Shown: positions 1-12,679, counted from the stretch's first letter. The stretch is DNA of 64,000 nt from Pyxicephalus adspersus (GCF_032062135.1 NC_092860.1:125101232-125165231); one strand, 5' to 3'. Notes: generated from the letters alone by a model not told the origin. A program made the numbers and translations.

Positions 1-259
1 CTGTTGTGAAGGGGTTTCTCTTCATCATGGAAAATATTCTGCCATCATCCACCACTGTTGTCTTCCGTGGATGTCCAGGACTTTTGGTGTTGCTGAGTTC
101 CCCAGTGCTTTGTTTCTTTCTCATGATGTACCAAACTGTAGATTTTGCCACTCCTAATATTGTAGCAATTTCTTGGATGGGTTTTTTATTCAGTTTAAGG
201 ATGGCTTGTTTCACCTGCATGGAGAGCTCCTTTGACCGCATGTTGTCTAAATCTTCCAT
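1..259 (-). CDS. Tc1-like transposase, N-terminal 86 codons (partial)
   Basis: The frame opens at ATG 259 (MEDLDNMRSKELSMQVKQA) and stays open to the window edge. It contains a first helix-turn-helix (KPIQEIATILGVAKSTVWYI), then GELSNTKSPGHPRKTT. The latter corresponds to the GRPR-like AT-hook linker of Tc1 transposases that joins the two DNA-binding helices; the first Arg of the usual GRPRK reads as His here. This part binds the terminal inverted repeat. The DDE catalytic domain lies outside the window, so activity cannot be judged. There is no stop or frameshift in the visible 86 codons, which suggests a fairly young copy. Confidence 0.82.
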   Translation of the reverse strand, partial: MEDLDNMRSKELSMQVKQAILKLNKKPIQEIATILGVAKSTVWYIMRKKQSTGELSNTKSPGHPRKTTVVDDGRIFSMMKRNPFTT

Positions 260-490
260 ATACAAGCACAGACCGCCACCGACCCCCCCCCGAATTGAAG
301 TGATTGTGTTAAAAAAAGGCTTTAGTTCCTCACATTTTTATGCAATCTTTTTGTTCAACCCACTAAATTAAAGCTGACAGTTTGCAGTTCAACTGCACCT
401 GAGTTGTTTCATTTAAAATTAATTGTGGTAATGAACGGAACCAAATTTAGAAAAAAGTTGTCCCTGCCCAAATATTTATAGACCCAACTG
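1..490 (-). mobile_element. Tc1-like DNA transposon, 5' portion cut by the window edge
   Basis: Read on the - strand, the element begins at 490 with CAGTTGGGTC next to a TA dinucleotide (491-492), as expected for Tc1/mariner insertion. About 230 bp of untranslated terminal sequence follows, then a transposase start codon at 259. The other end lies outside the window. The terminal CAGT and TA target are family hallmarks; the orientation comes from the coding frame. The element probably sits in a GABRA2 intron, transcribed opposite to the gene. Confidence 0.85.
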
Positions 491-492
491 TA

Positions 493-3108
493 TATTAAAA
501 ATGGTTGTTTTTTTAAGAAAACAAACAGAATAACAATATTTTAATAACACATGCTAAATATTTTAAAATTCAAAAATTGTTTACTTCTATTATGTTTTAT
601 GTAGCTTTAATGGACACTAAATTTTTATTTCTCAAAATAATGTCTTTGCTCAATGCCCATCTGTACAACATTTTCACTTAATCTGTTGCAATTTCTCCAC
701 CCCATAGCACATATACTTTGATACTTAACCACATCTCCCACTATATCAGTGATGAGGATTTGTATCCCTTGTATAGATATAAACCAGAAATATATGCAAA
801 GCACAATTAAATTAATCAGGGCTATGGGGATCTTAGCAAAGAGGAAAGATTAATTGAATGGAATTTATTCTCTCTGAGACTATTATGTGTGGGTATATTA
901 ACTGCATATAAATACATAAGCTCTCCATGTAGTGTACTTGTTGCAAAATTGTTTACTTTAAGGCCATTACCACAGGGAAGAGTCCTCTCTTAGTGTCTGG
1001 AACAAAATAGGTATAACCGCTACATACAGAGAGGTATGCTATGAAAATGTGGAAAATGCTTTTAGCCAGCACTGTAAATTGCTTCAAAAAGGGTGGACCT
1101 GTTAGAAATACAATTTAATCTAGACATAACAGTGAACAATGTTTTCCTATGAGTAGGAATCACCTAGGGCAATGTGTAATGGCTATACCAAAGGCATCAA
1201 AAATTGGAGACCAGCTCATCATAGGGAATTGTCCCTGCCTCCTCCGCACTTTCCTATCCCTGCCGCTAATTGAATACTAGTTACAGAGGCAGGCAGAAAC
1301 TGTGGACTCCTCCCCTGGCTCCTGACTATAAAGATTTTGCAGCCCCTGTAATGGTGTCACAAGGGATAAGAAGATAGAATACTCTATACAGGGTCAAGAT
1401 CATTTCTAAAAATACAAAAGAATACTACAGAAGCAGATAAAGGTTTAATGGTACTTTAGATGATAACTGAAGTTCAGCTTTAAAATGTAGGTGATGATCT
1501 CTGAAAGTGCCTTGTTGTAAGAATTTGTACTAAATCATGATATTGGTATGTGTTTGCAATATAATAGTTACACAAGGCATGGAATGGAACAATAGAAAAA
1601 TGGTGTCCAGATGTGCATGAATGTGCAGACTGTTAGCAGAAAGGGCTTGGTGATGGAGATGCATTTATAGGCTTTTCTATGGGCCAGATGGAAAATGCAG
1701 TTTGCAAGACAAGCCTGCCTGGCTGATTTATGTAACTTCTGTATAATATCGTGTGCAAGCCTCTTCCATAGACTACTCATGTCTCAGAATTATCTAAAGA
1801 AGACCACATTTATGGTAGTGTCCAACACTTTGCCCTGGGCTACATGATCTGCAGTTAGGCAGTATATAGGCAATTGTCAAATGCTTCTAATTCCCTCAAA
1901 GGAGAATTTACTTGTGCTGTATATATTTACTATTTGTCCTTATGATTACATTTTCCTTCATGACAATGACCCCTGGACAGGCTTAAAGTATTCTATATCT
2001 ATAGAGAACACATTGGATATCCTGTAACTAGATTTACCTTCAGAGTTGGCAAGCATGCTTTTGTTCAGAATGAAACAATTACTCAAATCATTGCTTTTCT
2101 ATTGAACAGCATCCACCATGTGAATCAATGTAAAAGATGTGAATGTCTCTGTTTGACCTAGAGAGGAACACTATGACCTCCAGCTGCTTGGCTTACAGGA
2201 GCTTAGCGGTGTCAGAAAGTGACTTGTCATATCTGAAAGATGATAAAGAAATGTAAAAACAGCAAAGTTACAAATTATTTTCAGATGTTGAAAACATGTT
2301 GCAAAAATGTATTTCTTTTCTTTCTGTATGAACAGATCAGTTGAAGCTACTGTAAAATATTTATATATGTTAAGCTTATAGCTTATTTTATAGCTTTTTG
2401 TAGTAAGGTTTATTAACTTATTATTGAAGGATTGATATATGAGGTATTTAGGACTTTATGTCCTGAAGTTTTTTAAAGTCATTGGCATGTATCACTGTTC
2501 ATTCGGTCAAAAATGAGCTCTGTGATAAAATTCTATTCTTGTATTTGGCACACTTCAGTAAATGTACGGATTAGGTATGGATATCTTTTGTGTTGAAAAG
2601 TATGCTTTATAATGAAATCAATACTTTAAACCTACATTATGTTTTGTAAAAAACACATTTTCACTGCTATCTAAAAGTATGTATAGCCCAAACTTTTTTT
2701 TTCAGATAGAGTAGGACCCCTGCTAGTTTTTTTGCTGTGCATGTACCTTTGGGGAAATTTCCCTTTGGCACCCTCCTACCCTTATAGCTTGGAAAGCTCC
2801 AACATGAAGGTAATGGACATCTTGCATGGGAATGAGAATTCTAAATCTCCTAAAAAACATGAATTTCAAAGCAGAATGTGGTAATCCTAGGAAATACCTC
2901 TTTTCCCTTTGACCCAACACAACTTTTCATTTCCATGGACAAACTGTGACACTACAAACTGAAAACTAAATATAAGAACATCCAAGTAAACACATTGGAC
3001 CTTATGTAATATAACATGAAGAAACAACTGAATATACAATAATGTCATCATAACAGAAACGTTTGTAACTCCAGTTTCATTTTTAAAAATGGTCTAGTTA
3101 GGTTAATG
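493..3108. other. Probable GABRA2 intron, no feature seen
   Basis: AT-rich sequence with frequent stops in all frames. I see no exon, RNA gene or clear repeat. The 70-codon - strand frame at 1568-1780 has no recognisable protein character. Confidence 0.6.
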
Positions 3109-3332
3109 GGGCTGATTTATTAAAGCTCTCCAAGGCTGGAGAGAATACACTTTCATCAGTGAAGCTGGGTGATCCGGAAAATCTGGAATGGATTCTTTCA
3201 AGGTAATTTGCACTTTGCTTGCAAATGTTTTGAATCCTGGACCAGATTCATTCCAGGTTTGCTGGATCACCCAGCTTCACTGATAAAAGTGTATTCTTTC
3301 CAGCCTTGGAGAGCTTTAATAAATCAGGCCTA
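3109..3332. repeat. Palindromic MITE, family P, copy 1
   Basis: The left arm starts GCTGATTTATTAAAGCTCTC and the right arm ends in its near-complement (GAGCTTTAATAAATCAGGCC). Arms of about 95 bp pair over most of their length, including the internal motif GAAGCTGGGTGATCC and its complement. The whole unit is a ~220 bp imperfect palindrome, as in foldback MITEs. Other copies lie at 5124-5323, 5425-5482 and 35128-35342. No coding capacity. Confidence 0.88.
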
Positions 3333-5123
3333 TTGTGCTCAATGTGACCCTTGCAATTCTTTATGTCCTCCCATCTAACAGTAACCAGTCAGATCTCTTT
3401 AATCATCTCTCTCTTTCTGTAATGCCACAGATATCCATTAAAAATGTCCCTATTTTCAGAAGTCTGATGTTTATTGCCTTTAGACTATTTATTAGAATGG
3501 GCTATCAAATGTACCAAAAAAGGTGCATTTTTGCAGCACACCCCAAGATGATTTTTTTGCAGTGTGTTGTTACACAATTGCACAATTGTGAATGGGTCAT
3601 TGGATTGGATTCAGACAGTGACCAACTTGTACACAGAGAGAAAAGTTAGTAATGTTTTAGAAAAAAAAATGTTCTTACTGTCTCACTTGCAGCAGAGCCA
3701 GAGAGGGGCTACTTACTCATTCAGCTGTGTAAATTGATAGCTTACTATTCAAGTCTGTTCATTACATAAACTATTCAGGCTGTTCATAACGTATAGCTTG
3801 TAGAGTGGCAATGAATGTACTACCTGCTGGATGCAAGTGGTAAATATGAATAATGCATGTGCAATATTTTAAATAAATGTTGTTGGCTGCTGTTATAGTT
3901 ATAAGTTCAAATCTAGTTGTATTTTACACCTCTTTACAAAATATGCCAGTATATAGTTTTCTTGTTTTGTTTTGATTTATGGTCATTAGAAAAATCCACA
4001 CATTTGGTGCCTCTGCAAACAAAATTTTCCCAGTGCAACTTTGCATTGTCATGAGTTTATATTATTTTATACAGCTGAGGGTTTTTTCTCTACCTTTTGT
4101 TATTGTGTACAGACTTTGCTATATATTACTGCTGATTGTGTGCACTGATAAGAAGTCCCAGAGGTTGCCTTCAAGTTGACAATGAAATCTCTCACCCCAC
4201 ATTAAGATTCCTCCCATGTTTTGACTGTTATTGGAGATGTTGTCCAGACAGTGAAAAAGCAAAAAAGTGTTTGTTTCACTTATTGAAATGTATTCTTGAA
4301 AAGCTCTAGAGATGTTCCAGTGCCGTCCCTCAGGGAGATGTGTCAGGATAAATAATAATATCCACAGAGTTTATTTCATATCACATGTACTGCACAGATC
4401 ATGTTAAGAAAAAAATAACAGACACTTTACATATTTAAAATCAGCCTCAAGCATTGTTTAAATGAGATGCAAAATAGCAAACACGTTTCATAATCAAAAG
4501 CTTGCTGAACTGCCACCTCTTCTCTAAAGCTGTATTAAAAAAAGAGAAAAAACTAAATTAGCAATGAGCAGATCTGTTCTGACATCTATACATATGAGTG
4601 AAGCATACAAAACTGTCCTGCCTGGTATTGTAAAGGACCTGATCTTTTCCTGCTACATTTTTACTTTTACTTATATCCACCATACCTTGTGACCAGACAT
4701 TAAAAGGAGAAGCAGCAAATCAATGAGTTTATCCGTCACTCTCCTTTCTCTGCCTATGGATATGCTCTTTGCATTGCACCGCTATACAAAAAATTGCAAT
4801 AGGTTGATACCTAATCAAATCCCGGTACTTACTTGGCATTCATTTATAATGCTGTGGGCCAACATATTAATATATTTAGAGAGTGTATGTGTACTTTTTT
4901 TATCTGCCAAAAGTTCTGCCTGAGATCATGGTAGCAGATTTATATAATCAATCTGCTGCACACGGAAGGAAGCATTTTCTCAGTCAATATAACCTCTTAA
5001 TCAGTTGCCTTTTACAACTATATGCAGTAGGAATATCTGATATGTTTAAGATTTGGTAAACAGTAGGGTTGGATTTTACACAAAAAAATGTAAATCTATA
5101 GATAACTATATTAATGGTGTCAT
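3333..5123. other. Probable intron, no gene seen
   Basis: AT-rich non-coding sequence. The 104-codon frame at 3335-3649 and the shorter frames near 3979 and 4723 look like chance frames: low complexity, no motif, no flanking splice context. Confidence 0.55.
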
Positions 5124-5323
5124 TGAGCTTGATGTATGCAAACTGGAAAGGATACACTTTCATCAGTGAAGCTGGGTGATACAGAAAACCTAGAATAGAT
5201 TTCTTAAAATCATTTTCTATTCACCAGCAAATATTTTGAATCCTGGATCCATTCCAGGCTTGCTGAATCACCCAGATTCACTGATAAAAGTGTATCCTCT
5301 CGAACCTTGAAGAGCTTTAAGGA
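5124..5323. repeat. Palindromic MITE, family P, copy 2 (diverged)
   Basis: Shares with copy 1 the blocks GATACACTTTCATCAGTGAA and GCTGGGTGAT on the left, and AATCACCCAGATTCACTGAT and AAAAGTGTATCC on the right. The terminal ~15 bp at each side are eroded. Same palindromic architecture and spacing as copy 1. Confidence 0.82.
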
Positions 5324-5424
5324 CCATTGCGTGGGAAGTTTAGGGTATACACCCAAAATGTATCTAAACTCAAAAACAAAAATAAATATAACTAAAACTT
5401 TGAACATGTTTAGTACATAGATTT

Positions 5425-5482
5425 GGGCCTGATTTAATAAAGCTTTTCAAGGCCGGGGAGGATGCTTTAATAAATCAGGCCC
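5425..5482. repeat. Family P miniature, centre deleted (58 bp)
   Basis: Consists almost only of the two family P termini: GGGCCTGATTTAATAAAGCT on the left and CTTTAATAAATCAGGCCC on the right, joined by about 20 bp. It lies only 102 bp after copy 2. The extreme length reduction leaves a near-perfect hairpin. Confidence 0.8.
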
Positions 5483-6169
5483 TATGTATCTCTATTTATT
5501 TCTAAGGGCTCTTTTAAGTACTTGATATGTGTATATATATATAGTCTCTCCTCAACGGTGCCAGAAATAAAAGTTGTAAATACTATAAATACTTGAATTA
5601 ATTAATCATATACATATATATGATCAGATGAGCAGGTCTTGCATACTTGAAAATATTTAGTTATGTTTATTAAATAAAAAGCAGATTTAAAATATGTATG
5701 TTATTTGTCCTCCAGCTACATGGCTTTTTTCACATAGCTTATGTTTTTTTATGTTATATACAATATCTATATGACATAATCAGATGTATGTATGTATGCA
5801 TGTATATAGAGAGTGAGAGAGAAAGAAATTTGAATACATAAATAGCCAATCTGCTTCTTTCAAGTGCAAAATTAAATAAGTTATTTCAATAAGTATCTTG
5901 CAAATAAAAATATGTAGCAAGATTTAGTGAAGTAAATTTGACAATTTTATTAGCCTTATCCTAAATGTTTGTTATGACAAAAGTTTTACATTACATAGTG
6001 TGCCATATTTCTTACTGATCTGTTTATTCAGCTAATATTATGTTAGATTGCATAGTGAGAAACTCTGATAAAAAGCATTTTATGGGAAGTGGATTAGGCT
6101 ATAATAATAAAAAATATATATATAAGTCCTTTTCATTCAGTCAATCTTTATAACACATTGATTAGGATC

Positions 6170-6308
6170 TATTTAAAATACAGAGAATCAGACATTCTTT
6201 CAAACATTCCCTGGTGGAGAATCTTTCAGGTCCATGTGTTCCACTGGCTGTAATTGATTCTCCACCAGGGAATGTTTCAGTATGTCAGATTCACTGCTTT
6301 ATAAATAC
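6170..6308. repeat. Inverted-repeat element with perfect 20-bp inner arms
   Basis: Bases 6204-6223 (ACATTCCCTGGTGGAGAATC) are an exact reverse complement of 6256-6275, around a 32-nt loop. Homology between arms continues outward with mismatches (GAATCAGACA versus GAATCTGACA and beyond) for about 50 bp per side. The length and extended imperfect arms fit a MITE better than a microRNA precursor. I see no coding frame and no second copy in the window. Confidence 0.8.
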
Positions 6309-6563
6309 CAAAGACAGTAATTATCCCATTTTGGAAGTCTATTTCTAAGATACATGTCAAAAAAGGTTCTACATTAACTAAGGTAGAGTATGTCTATTGT
6401 TGTTGGGATTCAATCATTGTATTTTATAAAGCTTTTTAATAAAGAAAGTTTACCGCTGTATGATTGCATTGCAACCTATACTGGTAAAACACACAATACA
6501 ATGTTAACACGTTCCATATTTACAGAATCAGCGTTACATTTATATTGACGTTGCTTGCAAATT

Positions 6564-6593
6564 ATTATATATATATATATATGTTTATATATA

Positions 6594-6623
<30 letters not shown>
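6564..6623. repeat. Microsatellite (AT)n then (ATT)n
   Basis: A run of AT dinucleotides, interrupted by GTTT, passes into about ten ATT units. ATT tracts here often mark the tails of the LINE/SINE family seen at 7 kb, 51 kb and 54 kb. Confidence 0.9.
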
Positions 6624-6624
<1 letters not shown>

Positions 6625-6989
6625 TAATCATTAGGCACTATATATGTAAGGATAGTTTGGGCACTATATAGGTAAGGATAATTTGGGCAATGTATCTGTC
6701 AATTTTTATATTATATATAGGTTAAAGGATATAGGTGGATTAGTGGATTTATAGATATAGTTTGAAAGATTTTAACTGTTAAAAACTAAAATAAAATTCA
6801 CCCAAACCTATTATTTCACTTTAATACATCATTTATGTCAGTTTTTGAAGCACTCAACCAATGACCAACTCATGACTTCCTCATTCATAACCTCCAGTCT
6901 ATGGAACTGTCCTCCTCCAGCACTTCAAACCCATCTTTCCAAACTTGCCTACCAGTCCTCTTCTGTCTTTTAAACAAACCTTCACTACT

Positions 6990-7135
6990 TACCCACCATT
7001 CCTTATCCCACTCTTATTGGGCAGGGTCCTCTTCTCCCCCTGTGTCATTATTTGTATCTGTCTGTCATTTGCAACCCCGATTTATTATACAGCGCTGCGT
7101 AAAATATGTTGGCCCATTAGAGTTTATTAATAATG
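6990..7135 (+). repeat. Dispersed retroelement 3' end, family T, copy 1
   Basis: Contains GGGCAGGGTCCTCTTCTCC, then CTGTCTGTCATTTGCAACCC, ACAGCGCTGCGTAA and ATATGTTGG near the end. The same ordered blocks occur at 51080-51275 (+) and 54164-54325 (-), the latter two with AAT/ATT tails. Open frames across it are repeat-derived. The conserved 3' end with a short microsatellite tail is typical of non-LTR retroelement families. Confidence 0.75.
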
Positions 7136-7329
7136 AAACATATTATTCCAGAGCCACCACAACCTTCCAAAGGAGAGGAGGGAATGTGAATATCAAAAAT
7201 ATCACCACCAGCAGTAAGCATATTGGCAGCAGTGTTAAAATGTACTGCCGTTTCCAAACAAAAAAAGTAGCAGCTGGCTGTAAATAAATCTGTCTTTGAG
7301 CCAGAATATATTTTAAACCTTCTCATCCT

Positions 7330-8570
7330 TTCCTGTGCTTTGTCATGAGGACAAGTTTGTCTTCATCCTAAACTTTGCTATTTTTTTGTTGTATTGCTTT
7401 CAAATATAAGCATGTTTCAACCAAGGATCTGGTAAGAAGCATGAAAACACCCTGTTTGAAATATCATGAGGTGTTGTTAACAGTAAAATCCAATTTAGAA
7501 AAGGCTTTCAGTTTGGAATCTTTTTTTCCAGAAAGGAGATTTGGTTTCACCATTGCCTTTGCCAGTTCCAACAAACCTGCATTATCTATTGCATCTGGAA
7601 TGCCATATCTCAGACCAGGGAGCCAGTACCCAATAGTTCTAACTGGCACAATTTTCCATTTAAGTGCTTTTCGGCCCTTTCTTTTGTGTTCTATCACAAA
7701 GAAGATTGTCTAGTATTAAAAAAATGACTCCATCCAGCCATTGATATGCCCACTTGGTGCAGCCCCACATTTTATCAGTCTTTAAGAGAAATTAAAGAGA
7801 AATTTTCAATTTGTCCCATATGAGAAACATGAAAGTGTCTATAAAAAGATCCCACCACCACCCACTGATACCTCTAATACTTCTCCGCACTAGTCCACTT
7901 CAACTTCTTCTTGTAATTCAACTGGTATACAATATTTGGTATGAGGTAGTATGTGACCCTCTTCCATGTAACAACGGATGGGTCTAGTTGCCAATAAATA
8001 ATTTATACTCTGTCACATAAAAGAGGGAGTGGCGTTAATGCTACTTCTTGGTTTTGAAACAAGCAGACACTTTGGCACCAGCTGTGATGAAAAAAGATGT
8101 TTAGGGATTTCCTGAAAGGAATCAGTCCATCTTTTTATGAGCAAAGTAACAAAATTTCTACATTTTAGAGTAGATCAGTAGATAGTATTTCTCCTGTTGA
8201 ACCACTGATGCTTGTATTGCTAATTTAGTTAGCTGCTGTTCATGCCGTGCAAAGCCTAAGGTCTATGCAACTTACTCTTAACACAATCTAGCTTTCCCTT
8301 ATTAAATATTTTCATGCAGACACCTTTTAAAAAGTGTTTCACCCCAAACAGGGATGGGACATGTTGAAAAACAAATAGTAGACTCCTTGGAAGCTCATTC
8401 TGCCCCAAAATGCCTCTCGATCCATTTCATGGTCAATCAGTGTGGTGAATCAAGTTCAGTTTGGCCTGAATATGTTTTAAGATGTTCTTTCACCAATATG
8501 GAAATGAGCAAATGATTCCGCTCACAATGTCTTCATCCATTAACCAACTGCATCTCCTGACAGCGTTCTA
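7330..8570 (-). pseudogene. Degenerate protein-like frame, not recognised
   Basis: On the - strand one frame runs with few stops and sensible amino-acid composition. About 90 codons read through CLLVSKPRSS and HILPHTKYCIPVELQEEVEV (one internal TGA). Further along, the open segment 7464-7697 reads RTIGYWLPGLRYGIPDAIDN, AGLLELAKAMVKPNLLSG and SKLKAFSKLDFTV. Several stops separate the segments and I see no splice sites. It resembles the decayed remnant of an intronless copy or of a mobile-element protein. I do not recognise the family, and chance openness cannot be fully excluded. Confidence 0.35.
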
Positions 8571-8599
8571 ATTCCTTAGTCAATAAATCTTACTTTTAA

Positions 8600-10780
8600 C
8601 TTCTAAAAAAAAAAAAAATCTTAATAGTATGTTATCCATTCTTTTAGTGAATTGGTGATCACAATTTTTTTCAGAATTTGAGACAGACAATACCTCTTGT
8701 TGTCCCAGACATTATGAATTATGTTACCTTCATTTATATATGAACACCTTTGCTATGTAAGTCTCCATTTTTTCTCTGTACTACATCTTGAGTGATCCAC
8801 TTCATTTAGTTCATAGCGGCACAGAGCCTTGAGGATCAAATATCATTCTCTTCCATTTGTGCCACAATAAAACTCCTTATTGTTTGTAAACTGTACAGTG
8901 CAGATAAATGAGCACTTGGCTAAGATCTGCAGACATTTGCTTGCAGACATGACAAATAGCTCATTAGAACTCTGTATCCGTAATGTTATTGATGGACACA
9001 TTGGTTGTAAATGTTGGCAGTTTCATTGAAAGTAGTTACTGTCTTATTCTAGTTAGAAATGAACTGGTCTAGGTCAGATACACTATAAATTGTTGGGTTA
9101 GTATGTGTCACTTTTTCACATAGAACTGTTTTTCCTGCTTGCACTAAGTAAAAGTTCTTTATCTGACATGAATGTACACACATTTATACAGTTGTGGACA
9201 AGCAAGCAAAAAACGCCTAAACGTAGGACACAGGGTTTGTGTAGTACATCTTGTCCTGTAGCCCCATTTCCACTTTTGCACTTACCTGGCTTTAAATCTG
9301 CAGTTATTGTGTAAATACAACAGCTGAATTAGCTTCTGATGTCCAAATTTGAACCACTTTTCACAGCGTATTATTACTTTTCAGGTACTAGATAGAGAAA
9401 TACAAAGTAATTTTGTTACTTTTGTATCTACTTTGTTTAAATTATCTGCAGAGAGATGAGCTACTTATATATATAATATCCGATAAAGTAACCCGATAAG
9501 TAAAATTTAAAAAGTCATAAAATAATTAAAAGTAATACATTTTTTTCTATTTAACACTTAGTTTACCCTAATTGGACATAATTAACTTCTCATTTCCCAT
9601 TTGTATGCTGATTTTTTAGTTATTTTTTATACTGACAATTTTAATATATAAAAAGCTATTTTTTTTTATTTAAAAGCTAAAAAAACAACATAAACTTGCA
9701 TTCATTGTAAAACCTTAAAAAATGTGTTGAAACTGCCCATATTCATGTGATTTCAGTTGTTTCTAGTACAGGTTAGAAAATAATTGGATTGGTTGTTTTA
9801 GACAGTGCTACACATTTGTCATACAGGTTTTATACACTGTCCTCACTGCGCTCATGATTCTACATTTATCTTCTAAAACAGCCTAAGTACCATATACAGG
9901 GGCTCCATTTACCATAGTGATTAATGATCCCATTCCTTTGCTCAGTTAGAACTCCATTCACCAAAGAATGAGAAGGCTTTTTTAAAAATGAGTAAATCGA
10001 ATATTGCACTAGTTCAGCCTATAGATTTAGGATTGTTTCTATTCCTTTAACTGCAGATAAAGTGTCTTTTATCTAATTTATCTTAGTTTGTTGCCTGGGA
10101 TAAATGGAAAAAATAGTGGATGACCTGCTTTTCTCATAATAGGGCTTCCATGTGTGTATTTATATAGAAGAGTCTTTAGCCTCTTTTACTCAAGTAGAAG
10201 GAATTATTTTTGACACAACACCACATTGGTTTCATTCTAATCACTGAATAATGTATTAAATAAAGACACAGCCTTAATAATATAATATCTATCTGCCACA
10301 TAGCGGCATGTCTACTGATGCAGCAATTAGATTTTGCTTAGCAGCCTTGATTGGCCGAAAATATAACCTCCTGTCTTGTAGCATTTACACTGAGAGCATT
10401 ATTCGTCTGATTGCAATCAGTATGAAACATGTATTCTGTCTAAAATACTGACAAAACAAATACTATTAGGTCATTAATATACTCTGATGAGCAATGTATC
10501 GAAAGTGCAAGGTTGTGCATTTAAAATGCAGTTTAGTATGCTAAAACACTTTTCAGCTTGTAATGTTTAGTTGATATATAAATGAATGTAACATAATTTC
10601 AATAGGATGAGAATATGTAAGGGTTTTATTAGGCTGGCCATACACAAGCTTCTGCAGAGCATCAAAGCCCTGTCTGCCCCGGGGTTTGCTCACCTTAACC
10701 AGAACTGGAGATACAGGGGCCTTCCAAAGAAGGAAATCAGGTAAGTTGTGGTTGAAAAAGGATGTCTGTTATCAAAATAG
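8600..10780. other. Probable intron, nothing recognised
   Basis: AT-rich sequence with poly-A and poly-T stretches. No protein motif, RNA gene or clear repeat boundary is visible. Confidence 0.5.
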
Positions 10781-10789
10781 TACTCTCAT

Positions 10790-10956
10790 CAGGGTTCTCC
10801 CCAGGCACTTTTAGCTGGGCGCACCATCTGGCACTTTTCAGCACCCACCCGGCTGTTTTTGGGTGGTTACCAAAGAGTTTGTTCACAATACAGGGGCTGC
10901 CACCCACCTCAAATTTCTTCCCACCGGGCTTAAAAAAATTTCTGGGTTGAGCACTG
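10790..10956. mobile_element. Short non-autonomous DNA transposon, family H (hAT-like ends)
   Basis: Ends are CAGGGTTCTCCCCAGGCACT on the left and, read inwards from the right, CAGTGCTCAACCCAGAAATT. CTCAT lies directly outside both ends (10785-10789 and 10957-10961), consistent with a short target duplication. The interior is GC-rich relative to its surroundings. The right terminus closely matches the left end of the long element at 13599. CAG(T/G)G ends are common in hAT elements, but a 5-bp duplication is shorter than the usual 8 bp, so the superfamily is uncertain. Confidence 0.72.
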
Positions 10957-11689
10957 CTCATTCTACAGCCATGCAATACTCCTGCAACTATGAAGCTGCC
11001 TGAAGTATCCATTTTAATATTAAAACACAACATAGTAGATTCATTGAATACGCTCTTGATAGCAGCTTTTCTACCTCCACAACTTTTCTCACCAATCAAC
11101 TCCTTTGACTTGACTTCTCAAAGCCAACAAGCAGCTACAAGCCTACTATCATTCAGAATTACTAAAGATTTTTTTTAGTTTGGCAAATCTCATTCGTAGA
11201 AAAATATTGCATTTTAGTGAGCTTCCAGGAGTGGGATGCTTTGTACAGAAAGCTGAGATTATCCGTGCTTTGATAACTAACCTGCTTGCCTAAATCATTG
11301 GATCAAGTTTTCCATGAAGCTGACTGAAGGTGGATATCCCAATTGTGTTAGTTATTTACAAGAAAATCCTGCATTATTGCTCTACCTCCTGCCCAAGTGA
11401 TTAGATTTTTCATGTATGCTATTGAGCAAGTCAAGCAGACCAGCATATTTTCTGTTTTCAATCTCTGATTAAAAAAGGGGTGTATAATATTAACAGCCAC
11501 ACATCAAAATATAAATTGTGGTTGTTCTTTCTTATTATGACATTATAATATTCTCTTGACTGTGGTAGATATTCTTGCTCGCTAACAAACCATGTGTTTC
11601 ACCCTCCAGACACAAAATAAGACAAATTGTATATAAGGTACAAAATGGCTTGCCAGCTGTTTGTTATTAAAAGTTACTTGTTCATATTA

Positions 11690-12065
11690 TGTAATATCAA
11701 ACTTACACATAACTTATGCCCCATCAATAAAACATAACAAATGTTACATAACCCAAAATGACAGTTTAACCAATCAGGTTGCAGGTCCTCAAAGGCATTT
11801 CCCATTACCTATTTTACCACCAACACTTAACATCTGCACCCCAGTCATAATGTTGGTTCCCAGCCGGAACCCTATCGCCTCCGGAACGATATCAGTTACT
11901 GACAGACTATTCCCATGCCCAATTTTATATATGCTTGTAAATTCACACCACTTAGGAGATACCTAAGATGGCTCTCCACCAACTCCATCACATAATCCAC
12001 ATACTGCCCTCGAGGACCTCAAAATGCTAATCCCAACCAACAAACCTTACCAACTAGCCCCTTGT
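11690..12065 (-). repeat. Dispersed repeat, family K, copy 1
   Basis: Shares ordered similarity with 43900-44400. Examples are a cAACATAACAAAT block, TTCCCAGCCGGAACC...GCCTC.GGAAC.ATATCA, a CTTAGGAGA block, and CTCGAGGACCTC followed by AATCCCAACCA. In the second copy the - strand carries AATAAACGGCCTGAAGGCCA near one end, so the sense strand is inferred to be -. Probably a retroelement portion; the class is not determined. Confidence 0.55.
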
Positions 12066-12679
12066 TGAACATTTTTAACAAAATTGGGATTGGGCATCCT
12101 ATCGTACAGACTTATTACATTTTCTCTGCCTCACAAACACACTTACATTCAACATTCCCAGCAACAGATTGTGAGGGGTAAAAGTGACCATTATTTGACT
12201 ATTCTTGATTCTTCTAGTTCTTCGGTCACTTTTGATGACCATTTATTTTTAGGCCTAGAAGACATGGCAACACAGGCCATGTACCTCTAGTGCTAGCTAA
12301 TACTGTTAGTATAATAAATATAATAATAATAATTATTTGCTACCTATTGTCTATCAGTGGTCCCCAAAGTCACATTAGCAGAGAAATCCAGGGGTCAAAA
12401 TCTATTTGACAATTCCTAAGTAACAAGTGCAGTCCCAAGCCGCTTTCCAAATAAACAAAATGAAAATGATTAAGCACAGAGAGCTAAGACTCTGCAGCAT
12501 TTATTTAGCCATGTTAAAACTCTTATATTCATGCACCAAGGGCATCCAATACATTAAAGATTGAGACAAAGCAATACAGTAGGGAAACTGAATTTACTTT
12601 TTTCATATTACTGAATAAATGTGTTTACAAAGGTAAATAATCATCTGTATTTTTTACCTCTTCCTCACTAAAGCACAGA

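Noticed and set aside
6170..6308. MicroRNA gene at the 20-bp perfect hairpin
   Set aside because: The arms extend outward like a MITE and the loop is 32 nt. Without small-RNA evidence a microRNA call is unsupported.
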